A DNA stretch of 64,000 bases from Triglochin maritima (Eukaryota; Streptophyta; Magnoliopsida; Alismatales; Juncaginaceae): NCBI GenBank assembly GCA_963682175.1, contig OY821786.1, positions 26,062,501 through 26,126,500 on the forward strand. The letters are read 5' to 3'. The translations under genes were made by a program, and so were the position numbers. Positions 33,651-42,800 of the stretch are shown piece after piece; the first letter of the stretch is position 1; each line of letters starts with the position of its first letter. The notes beneath the pieces were generated by a model. The model searched no databases. It worked only from the letters and a program-made list of their open reading frames with translations, and was not told the origin of the DNA.

Positions 33651-35201
33651 TTTTTGATTTGGATCAGGTGTCATGACATGTTATTAATTTCAAATCTAGT
33701 TTCTATGGTGATCTGATTTTATGTTGAAGGAATGCTGCATTTATCGATTGGAATGTTAAGATGAATTAAAGGTGGGATTTTATCCCAGTCATGACTAATC
33801 AATGAATATGCTCTGATTTGTAATACATCTGAGATATATTCTTTACAACATCTGAGCATAAGTTATAAATTTTAATTTAAATGTTGATGCCATTGGTATA
33901 AATGCATGTATTGACTCTAATGTTGCTATGAGTTTCTCAAGTCTGATTTTAACCCCACCATGTTCAGTTTATGTGTATGATATGATTCCATAAACCTTCT
34001 CTTTTATGACTTGTTATGCTCTCACATGAAACTATATCAGAATTTATGAATTATGCCATTCATCCTATGGTGTCTAGTTTTGTGCAAATCTTATGCATGT
34101 AGAATTATGTTGATCATGAATATGCTCAGACCTCTGATTTCTAGATATATGCTTTCCATGTTAGATTACTGATAAATTCATTTATTAATTCCTGTTCATA
34201 TGATCTCGTGCCATGTTCTGAATCGCTATCTTCTAATGCATGTACGTTTTGAAATTTTGATGGGTGCAATCAGTTGGATTATAGGTGTTGTTGTGGTGAC
34301 TTGTTATTTGAGTTGATTTCATTCCAGTCGTAAGCATAACACATTCATGATCTGATTTTACATACCTTCTCTGATGTTATCGTAATGCTTCCTTTTAGAA
34401 TAAAATATGTACTCATCCATGACATATGCAAACCCATTCATGCATGCATGCATATCACTTGTGTTGTCATGATTCCATCGTGGGAGCTTATATTATTCAT
34501 ATAATCTCAATCTTAGTATGTTTAATATATAGTGAAACTAATGCAAATTTCAGGTGTTTATATGCGATTAGAGGTTGAGTTTACAGCCTCGATGTCTTGC
34601 ATGATGAGCCCTGAAATCAGTCACATTACAGTCTCATGTATCTCCTAATTATACTTAGATTTATGCATGAATGAATTCTAAACCCATGGATGCATTACTA
34701 TAGATTGAAGTAAATGTTGTATATCATCTCATCATGACCCATGGCTCCCACAGGTTGCATGTTTGTTTGCCATGATCTACGATTATTTCATGTGATTTAC
34801 CTAATTTATTATAATTGTTGTTGTTTCTGTTATGTGTATGATGACGTGAGGGCATGCCGTGCATGAAAGTGAGTCATTGTTGTGATATTATGACTATGAT
34901 TTCACGATTTATTGGCTGTCTAGGTACATCATGCCCATGTATATTTATCCATCGAGATCTTATTATGATTACACATCTTAATTGCTGTCCTCATACACCA
35001 TGTGCATGTAGATATATATCTTGTGCATGAGTATTGTTTATCGAGCTCTTGTCATTGATTCCAGGTTTATTTGTTATTCTCATACACCTTGTGCATATGG
35101 ATATAAATATATTATATGTTCATGTATTTTTAGTGGCTGTATTTTATGTGGCCTTCTTAATTAGTTTCTTGTCAATAGACATTATGATCATATTGATTAG
35201 T
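33651..35201. other. Unassigned AT-rich region next to SIRE remnant
   Basis: No convincing coding frame, terminal repeat or internal repeat partner is seen. Its texture (frequent CATGATT, GATTTCA and TTCATGC words) resembles the chromovirus LTR at 43800-45000, so it may be a diverged chromovirus LTR or 3' region. It was continuous with 42561 before the element at 35202 inserted. The last five bases, ATTAG, are that element's target site. Confidence 0.4.
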
Positions 35202-35569
35202 GATTGACATCATTTCATGCTCATATTTGTATCTTATATCCATTATCTTACACCTAAGCAATGCTACGTGACGAGTTTTATGTTTAGTTTTTAGGAATAA
35301 AGAGGTTTGAAGAGAAGAGCCATGAAAGAACCCAAAAGCTGGGAAAAAGGACTGAATGGTGAGATCTAGGGACCAAGATGCAAGGGAGAAGGACCTGAAT
35401 GTAAGACAGAAGGACCTAAGAGCAAAACAGAATACTCCACACCATCATGGGGAGTATTTTACCAATTCTATTCGGGTCGGAGCTCCAACAAGTCGAGTAA
35501 CCGCATCAAAGACCAACAATACCAGAAAGCAAAGCCCACAACAAATTCCAACACGATCCGACAATTTTG

Positions 35570-35608
35570 GACCGCCAATTGGCGGTCTTGGACCGCTAAT
35601 TGGCGGTC
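35570..35608 (+). promoter_or_regulatory. U3 palindrome pair
   Basis: GACCGCCAATTGGCGGTC is a perfect 18-bp palindrome. The 3-bp gap TTG separates it from GACCGCTAATTGGCGGTC, which has one mismatched pair. The 3' LTR has the same at 41372-41410 and the solo LTR at 52272-52310. The pair lies about 120 bp upstream of the TATA box. Role unknown. Confidence 0.9.
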
Positions 35609-35685
35609 CATATTGCTCAGGATCCGTCGAAATTTCTCCTTGACTTGTATTAATGTTCGTTTAGGCTATTTTTGGTATTGGTTTA

Positions 35686-35737
35686 GTCCCACATCGGGGG
35701 ATTGTCCCCGATTAGCTTTTTCCATGCTTATAAATAG
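35686..35737 (+). promoter_or_regulatory. snRNA-type upstream element and TATA box
   Basis: GTCCCACATCG (35686-35696) equals the plant U-snRNA upstream sequence element consensus RTCCCACATCG. TATAAATAG follows at 35729-35737 with 32 bp between. The same spacing is found at 41488/41531, 52388/52431 and, on the minus strand, 27101/27058. In plant snRNA genes a gap of about 33-34 bp goes with RNA polymerase II. An inverted repeat ATCGGGG/CCCCGAT overlaps the element. Confidence 0.75.
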
Positions 35738-36766
35738 AACTCTTCACCTTCCATTGTAATTACCCATTGTTTGGTGGCATTCTCTCTACTAAGGAGTGAG
35801 CCTTGAAGCAATAACTCAAGGTGGAGAAGAGTGCTACCTTCAATGTGAGTCATTGTTAATAAAAGTTTATTTGTTTCTTTTAATCTTGTCTTGTTATGTT
35901 GCTTGTTTTGTGTGGTTTGTTTTACTTTGCTTAATTTCTTGTTTAGTAATTTCAGTATCTTAGTTAAATGTTTTCTTTGCTTAGTCTAATCAGTAGTGTA
36001 ATGAGTAGTGAGTAGTTCCATCCCCATTTGGGGGGTGGAGAAATATGTGATATAATCATGTAGTGTATTAAGTGTGTGTTATTTTTATCCCTTGAGCTTT
36101 ATATGATTTCCATAACCATCTAATGGGTCTCACTCTTATCTTTGATATGCTAATGCTCTTGAATGAAGCTTAGCTTATGCTTTGATTAGTGGACCTATTT
36201 TATGGGGAATGATAAGGTTAGGATATGGATGAAGTTAATGTTGGAAACACAATTTGTAGTGTATGAACTCTTGTTGCCTTTTCCTTAGCTAATGTCTTGT
36301 ATGTTTTAATGATGTAGTCATCTTAATTCATGTGGAGGCATAGTAGGGTCTAGTCTTTATACTTGAGTTCATGTAGCTTCATTCCAATCATTGTCTTGTA
36401 TGTTTTAATGATGTAGTCTTATCTTAATTCATGTAGAGGCAAGATTGGATGTAGTTTTATGATTTCATGCACTACATGTTGTGAGGAGCTTAATTGAACA
36501 CACACACACACACACATCTTTATGTTCACATCAGTTCTCTACCCCCTTTGGGGTTTAGTTTTATTGCTTATCTTCATTTCCTCTTGCATTCTAGTTTAGC
36601 ATTGTAGTGTAGTTTAGTGTAACCAATCCTTTTCTCCTTTCTTTACCCCTTGCCTTCGCACGAACCAAGTGTCGACACACCTCCCAGTGGACGACCCGTA
36701 TTTGCCACCGCTTCAACGCGGCCGTGCACTTGCGGTAGAAATATAAAACGAGATCAATCAAGTTTT

Positions 36767-36784
36767 TGGCGCCGTTGCCGGGGA
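36767..36784 (+). other. Primer binding site for tRNA-Asp
   Basis: TGGCGCCGTTGCCGGGGA, perfectly complementary to plant tRNA-Asp, starts six bases after the LTR end. Confidence 0.96.
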
Positions 36785-36919
36785 GGTGCTCTGTCCAGAC
36801 GTTGGTTTGGGCGATTCGAGGGGTTTTTAATTTTTTGTTTCCAGTGTTGTTTAGTTTCAGGGAAACTAAGGATCAAGGGGAGGCTACTGGAGAAGTTTGA
36901 GGATCAGAAGCTACAAAAA

Positions 36920-36958
36920 GACCGCCAATCAGCGGTCTGGGACCGCCAATTGGCGGCC
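36920..36958 (+). repeat. Leader palindrome pair
   Basis: GACCGCCAATCAGCGGTC and GACCGCCAATTGGCGGCC are separated by TGG. They repeat the U3 module (35570-35608) in sequence, number and spacing, 135 bases after the primer site ends. In the RNA each palindrome could fold as a hairpin or pair with the same site of a second molecule. Confidence 0.9.
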
Positions 36959-36960
36959 TG

Positions 36961-37892
36961 GTGAGCCTCAATTGTTCTCAAATTTGTTCCAGTTGTTATA
37001 TTTTTCATGTTAGTTATCTGGGAGCACAATTTTGCATGCTGTGACTTCTACTTTGCTCCCAGATTTAATTTCAATCCCCTTTTAATCAACTTGGACCATA
37101 AAACTCAAAGCAAAAGATTAGACTTCTTGCCATCTAGGTCATGCATCATTTGTAGACCTTGCATGCATTTGTCTTTTCTTTTCTTTACATTTTGTTGTTG
37201 ATTGCTGGCGTGAGGTACGTGCACCCCAATCTCTCATTCATGCATGTTTCGATCATGCATTAGTTAGTAAGGTGCATCGGGACAAGAGTGAGAGAGCGTT
37301 TGATTGGAGCGATTGATTGCTAGATCTAGGATCAAATCGCTACTAAGGAGGGGCTGTCCCATAAAAGATAAGGTGGGGGATTTCATCACCCTTTCCTTGG
37401 CCCCAAAAATCACTCTTAATAAAGCCTTAACTAAAAGCAAGTAGACATTGGCCCTAAGGAATTCGGACGCACTAGGAGAGTAATCTAGTCGAGACCGTCA
37501 TGACCTGATCGGCGTTGCCTACCTTGTCGATAGTAGGAGGTACTGGATCTCCGGATCTGGTATCACTTGCTGGGCATTGTGGTCCTCGTTGTAGGGAGGT
37601 GAGGCGTGTCGAGGCTAGTGACCTCGAAGTTAGGCGTCGTCTAGCCTAAGGACCCATTGCCTTACATTGTTTGAGCCATGCTTGCTAGTTAGGCTTCTAC
37701 CTTCACCCTGTACCCTCGCTAGCTCTAGGGATTCTTCCCTTCTCCTCTGAGTCATCTTCTTCTCACCTTCTTCTATGTTATAGTCTCCTCCCCTTTACAC
37801 TCTCTGGTAGCGTTTTAGGGTCGAGTCGAGCACTTTTTGCGAGCTTAGTCTCGTGGTGGTGAGAGTGGTCGACTCGAGAGTTGTTTGTTGAG
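36961..37892 (+). other. Long leader of the young element
   Basis: There is no long open frame. It is well conserved with 18200-19143 and, inverted and degenerate, with 61100-61700. It contains the blocks GCATCGGGACAAGAGTGAG and TGGGGGATTTCATCACCCTTTC. Such a leader may hold packaging signals; nothing here proves it. Confidence 0.6.
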
Positions 37893-39365
37893 ATGGATGG
37901 TTACATGGGCGACCATTCATATCATTGTTGGGACCAGGATGATTCTCCCTGGTATTCCGGACCCATGCAACCTGGGGTGGCTCAGACGAACACCCCGTAC
38001 GGTTGGGATGATCTTCATTATGTGACTGAGCAATCTTCATATAGGGGTGATATGAGAGAGGCACCGACGGCTAGATCTCCATCTAGTTATGTTGGATCAT
38101 ACTCTGGGCAACAAACTTTGGCCTCTTTCATGCATGCGGTAGACGACATGAGTGCACCAGTGGCTCCAGTAGCCATACCGTGCGATTGTTGTGGGTTGAG
38201 TGGTCATAATATCGGGGAATGTCCTTATGTTCCCCCAGAGCCTGAGTATGAGCATACATTTTCCCAAAATGCTCAATATGACCATTACGCATCCGCGTAC
38301 ATCCCGAGAGTGATGGATTCATGGGGAAACAATTCTTATTCAAATTCTTATACTTCATATTCACCCCAGTATCCTCCTCCCGAATACCCAGAATTCTACC
38401 AGCACCCCACTCCAAATCATTGGACTCATTCTCAGCCCATCAACACCCAACCTCAAAATTTCCCAAGCTCTGACTTGGACCTCATCGTTGACCGCATACC
38501 TGATTCCTTGAAACAAACTTTCCTTACGTTCATGGAAACCACTCAACAGTCCATACAAAATATGACACTGCAAGTGAGTCAAATGTCGCAGAAATTACGT
38601 GAATGTGAGGAGAGTAACCTTTCTTGTCAACATGAGGATTCTTCTTTTGATATCGAACCACCACCACATCCACAAATTCAAAGCACAACCTTTCAAAGTC
38701 AAACTCCTTGTCAGTCTGAGGGACTTGGGGTTTCAATTCACGATCACTTAGTGGAGGATTCGATTCAAATTGAGAATAACTTGGACCAGCTTCATTATGA
38801 GTCGGCACAGGATTGTGCCTTATCTTTTTGTCCCGTGGCCCTTGAGCCACATGATCTTCATTTTGATCCTCTTAAGGACCCACCTCTGGTGGAGCAAGAG
38901 CTCCCTAGTACCCTCAATTTCAAACAACCTGATGAGAGTTTGCCTCTCACTATTGTTCCTGATCATCTTGGAAATAATGGAACATCAAACAACTACATTG
39001 CTCATGAGGGTATTAGGAGTTCCTTGGAGGATACTTTGGGTATGAGACCCACTTCCTGTTCTCCTGGTGAGTTGGACATGCATAACGAGGTGCTTGACCT
39101 CGTTCCGACCCACCAGCCTGTTGGTTGGAGAGTTTGGATTGATGATCATAACTTCAGTTCCGCAATGAAAGATATTTTTCTTCCGTTGCCCCTTATTTCC
39201 CAAACTCTCGAGAGGTTCAAGCTCTTTCAGTTTGATCCTTTGAATGAGACGCCTTTGCGTCCAATTCATGAACCTCTCATTTCATCTGGTGCTCTTTGTG
39301 AAGGGGGCCCACGCATGCGTATTCTGGCCCCGCGTGGTGTCATGTTCCCTTTCCAAGTGCATTGA
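37893..39365 (+). CDS. Gag-like CCHC knuckle protein with unknown C-terminal domain
   Basis: An intact gene of 490 codons, the only one in the young element. The first ATG is at 37893; the frame is open four codons further up, from a TTG that plants would not use. Residues 1-96 are polar and aromatic-rich. A zinc knuckle, CDCCGLSGHNIGEC (C-x2-C-x4-H-x4-C), is at 97-110, as in retrotransposon gag. A P/Y/Q-rich stretch follows (about 145-190), then an amphipathic helical segment (about 195-240). The last 200 residues match the domain fused to the protease at 29142-29735, with FCPVALEPHDLHFD at about 312-325 and HQPVGWRV at 407-414. No capsid domain or enzyme is present. It may bind the element's RNA and direct it into particles made by a partner; this is inference. 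Confidence 0.9.
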   Translation: MDGYMGDHSYHCWDQDDSPWYSGPMQPGVAQTNTPYGWDDLHYVTEQSSYRGDMREAPTARSPSSYVGSYSGQQTLASFMHAVDDMSAPVAPVAIPCDCCGLSGHNIGECPYVPPEPEYEHTFSQNAQYDHYASAYIPRVMDSWGNNSYSNSYTSYSPQYPPPEYPEFYQHPTPNHWTHSQPINTQPQNFPSSDLDLIVDRIPDSLKQTFLTFMETTQQSIQNMTLQVSQMSQKLRECEESNLSCQHEDSSFDIEPPPHPQIQSTTFQSQTPCQSEGLGVSIHDHLVEDSIQIENNLDQLHYESAQDCALSFCPVALEPHDLHFDPLKDPPLVEQELPSTLNFKQPDESLPLTIVPDHLGNNGTSNNYIAHEGIRSSLEDTLGMRPTSCSPGELDMHNEVLDLVPTHQPVGWRVWIDDHNFSSAMKDIFLPLPLISQTLERFKLFQFDPLNETPLRPIHEPLISSGALCEGGPRMRILAPRGVMFPFQVH

Positions 39366-41002
39366 CCCACTCTTGAGGTTCCCATTTGATGTCTTTTGAC
39401 AAATGAAGATGGGAACTTATGTTTGTACATAGTTATATACAAAAAAGAAAAAAAGAAAAAAAAAGAAAAAAAAGTACAATAAAAGACTCCGTCAGTGAGC
39501 ATCGATTGTTGTGAGCCCCAACCCTTGTGTATTTGGGCTCCATTTCTTTCACGTATTTGTACCCTTTCTTTAGCATCTCACAGGTTTTGAGGGAATTTGG
39601 GTTGTGTCCATCAACATAGCCATACACTTCCCTTTGTACTTCACGTTGGTGAGATCTCTCCTTTTTCATGCATAAATCCATGTAGTATCTTGCTTGCATT
39701 CATTGAGGACAATGCATGAAGTAGGTGGGGGGGGGGGGTGTTTTACGTGTGTACATAATTGAGTCTTTTCTTTTGATTTTGTTTTCTTTTGTTTGCATTG
39801 TTAGGGTCATGATAATGTGCTGCATTTAATATCGATATATCTGCTTGCCATGATCCGTGGGTGACTTGTCTTCTTTTGCTTGCCTAGTGCTTCAAAATTT
39901 TCACATTCTTTCAAAATCTTCATGTGTTTTCGAAAGAAAATGTTTTGTGGGTTTTGCGTGTGTTTAGCATGTGCAAAACCGTTGAGAGGCAAAGTAAAAA
40001 GAAAGCTCCCAAAATTGTCTTGAACTTGATGCATTAGGATATCTAGTACGTGGCTTTAGGATTTATCGAGTCATTAGGATGCACCCCAGTTTTCCTTTGG
40101 GGGTGAGTAATCATAGGGTTTCAGTGCTCAAACATTCAAAGAAGTCCACCCTGAACCTAGTGAGTCAATAATTCGTGTTTGTTAATTTAGGAAGTTTGTT
40201 GTAGTCAAGGACCCTCTTAATCTTGTTGTGAGACATTAGTGTAGGGGTTTTGGTTCATGTGTAGATAAGAAATAAGTGAGTAGATGTTCTCTCTTCTCGC
40301 ACGGCTCCTATCACTCGGGAAAGTAGGTCTGAGGGGACTTTGTGCCTGGTGCTTTCGAGTCATCTGACTTGGGATGCGCCGACCGAACTCCCGTTACACG
40401 GGTGGTAGGGATTGCCCTATGTGGAGATTTGGGGAAAGGTGTACGTGATAGTGTAAGTCCTCATGGGCAATGACGCACGAAACCTGACCCTGGGAGAATG
40501 AAGCTCCAACTAATATAAAGAAAAAAAAGAAGAAAAAAAATGTGTGAAAAGAAACAAAAAGAAAAAAAAAATGGTAATGCAAATAAGAACCTTAATGGAC
40601 CTTACACTTTGTATCACTTGAGGATCTTGAGGTTGTCCATGTCTTTCACTTAATTCCTTATTTAACTAACACGAATGGTTCATTAGGGTAGAGGTGTGGA
40701 CTGATCACCTATATAGAGTCGGCCCGTAGCATTACCGCGTCTATTGATCGACAAAATATTTCCAACGAGTCGAGGTCTAGATTGAATAATGCATCTTGTT
40801 CGGATTTTGTGGGTATATCCGCTGAAAACCCTCAGGAGACAACACTCCTCCTCCTTGGCAACAAAGAGGTTTAACGGCTTGTTGCACGTGCTAAGTGCAA
40901 CCGTGATTCCTACGAAAGTGAGTTAGGATTTCTTGTTTCTCGTTTGTTTTTCTCTTTCTTTGTTTTGCTCGAGACTAGCAAAAACTTAGGTGTGGGGGTA
41001 TT
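39366..41002 (+). mobile_element. 3' non-coding region and polypurine tract of the young element
   Basis: No coding frame is conserved. A/G-rich runs lie at about 39440-39476 and 40517-40572, and a G run near 39727-39739. The terminal polypurine tract aggtgtgggggta is at 40988-41000, two bases before the 3' LTR. Confidence 0.85.
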
Positions 41003-42560
41003 TGATTGACATCATTTCATGCTCATATTTGTATCTTATATCCATTATCTTACACCTAAGCAATGCTACGTGACGAGTTTTATGTTTAGTTTTCAGGAAT
41101 AAAGAGGTTTGAAGAGAAGAGCCATGAAAGAACCCAAAAGCTGGGAAAAAGGACTGAATGGTGAGATCTAGGGACCAAGATGCAAGGGAGAAGGACCTGA
41201 ATGTAAGACAGAATGACCTAAGAGCAAAACAGAATACTCCACACCATCATGGGGAGTATTTTACCAATTCTATTCGGGTCGGAGCTCCAACAAGTCGAGT
41301 AACCACATCAAAGACCAACAATACCAGAAAGCAAAGCCCACAACAAATTCCAACACGATCCGACAATTTTGGACCGCCAATTGGCGGTCTTGGACCGCTA
41401 ATTGGCGGTCCATATTGCTCAGGATCCGTCGAAATTTCTCCTGGACTTGTATTAATGTTCGTTTAGGCTATTTTTGGTATTGGTTTAGTCCCACATCGGG
41501 GGATTGTCCCCGATTAGCTTTTTCCATGCTTATAAATAGAACTCTTCACCTTCCATTGTAATTACCCATTGTTTGGTGGCATTCTCTCTACTAAGGAGTG
41601 AGCCTTGAAGCAATAACTCAAGGTGGAGAAGAGTGCTACCTTCAATGTGAGTCATTGTTAATAAAAGTTTATTTGTTTCTTTTAATCTTGTCTTGTTATG
41701 TTGGTTGTTTTGTGTGGTTTGTTTTACTTTGCTTAATTTCTTGTTTAGTAATTTCAGTATCTTAGTTAAATGTTTTCTTTGCTTAGTCTAATCAGTAGTG
41801 TAATGAGTAGTGAGTAGTTCCATCCCCATTTGGGGGGTGGAGAAATATGTGATGTAATCATGTAGTGTATTAAGTGTGTGTTATTTTTATCCCTTGAGCT
41901 TTATATGATTTCCATAACCATCTAATGGGTCTCACTCTTATCTTTGATATGCTAATGCTCTTGAATGAAGCTTAGCTTATGCTTTGATTAGTGGACCTAT
42001 TTTATGGGGAATGATAAGGTTAGGATATGGATGAAGTTAATGTTGGAAACACAATTTGTAGTGTATGAACTCTTGTTGCCTTTTCCTTAGCTAATGTCTT
42101 GTATGTTTTAATGATGTAGTCATCTTAATTCATGTGGAGGCATAGTAGGGTCTAGTCTTTATACTTGAGTTCATGTAGCTTCATTCCAATCATTGTCTTG
42201 TATGTTTTAATGATGTAGTCTTATCTTAATTCATGTAGAGGCAAGATTGGATGTAGTTTTATGATTTCATGCACTACATGTTGTGAGGAGCTTAATTGAA
42301 CACACACACACACACATCTTTATGTTCACATCAGTTCTCTACCCCCTTTGGGGTTTAGTTTTATTGCTTATCTTCATTTCCTCTTGCATTCTAGTTTAGC
42401 ATTGTAGTGTAGTTTAGTGTAACCAATCCTTTTCTCCTTTCTTTACCCCTTGCCTTCGCACGAACCAAGTGTCGACACACCTCCCAGTGGACGACCCGTA
42501 TTTGCCACCGCTTCAACGCGGCCGTGCACTTGCGGTAGAAATATAAAACGAGATCAATCA
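41003..42560 (+). mobile_element. 3' LTR of the young element
   Basis: It is nearly identical to the 5' LTR. It has a palindrome pair at 41372-41410, GTCCCACATCG at 41488-41498, TATAAATAG at 41531-41539 and (CA)8 instead of (CA)9. It is followed directly by the target duplication ATTAG. Confidence 0.95.
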
Positions 42561-42800
42561 ATTAGCTTGAGGGTGTTAGTTCATACGCATATAGGTTGTT
42601 AGTTGTGAGATTCACGTGATTGGTTCATGATTTGTTCTCAGAATCTTTGGCTGTTATGACACATGTATTTCATCATCTTGTAACTTTTGTTACCGTTGTT
42701 TGAGTGTGGCGATGATGTGGGGATATTGTATCCCAAGTTTTTGGTTCGGAGTTAGAGATAGCAAATTTCGAGGACGAAATTTTGTTTAAGGGGTGTAGGT
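42561..42800 (+). mobile_element. Chromovirus 3' end with polypurine tract
   Basis: It contains AAATTTCGAGGACGAAATTT followed by TTTAAGGGGTGTAGGT up to 42800. This is the characteristic 3' end of Tekay/Del-type chromoviruses just before the LTR. No integrase or chromodomain coding sequence is found upstream; the element is 5'-deleted or rearranged. Confidence 0.85.

Larger units (their letters stand above)
35202..36760 (+). mobile_element. 5' LTR of the young element
   Basis: Features in order are the palindrome pair (35570-35608), snRNA-type element (35686-35696), TATAAATAG (35729-35737), C/G-rich hairpin (36017-36039), a (CA)9 run near 36498-36515, a second hairpin ACCCCCTTTGGGGT near 36541, and the conserved end GACCCGTATTTGCCACCGC. 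Confidence 0.95.
35202..42560 (+). mobile_element. Complete young non-autonomous Athila-like element
   Basis: The element has LTRs of 1,559 and 1,558 bases that begin TGATTGAC and end GATCAATCA, flanked by ATTAG at 35197-35201 and 42561-42565. By eye the LTRs differ by about six substitutions and small indels, including the length of a (CA)n run, so the insertion is recent. The order is 5' LTR, tRNA-Asp primer site, leader with palindrome pair, one gene (37893-39365), a 1.6-kb non-coding 3' region, polypurine tract and 3' LTR. There is no capsid, protease, reverse transcriptase, RNase H or integrase. It must use enzymes from another element. The layout resembles the TR-GAG class of plant non-autonomous elements. 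Confidence 0.95.

Noticed and set aside
36767..36784. tRNA-Asp gene
   Set aside because: Only the 18 bases complementary to the tRNA 3' end are present; it is a primer binding site.
37881..37892. Upstream extension of the 490-codon gene by four codons to a TTG
   Set aside because: Plants rarely start at TTG, and the ATG at 37893 fits the aligned start at 19144 in the decayed copy.
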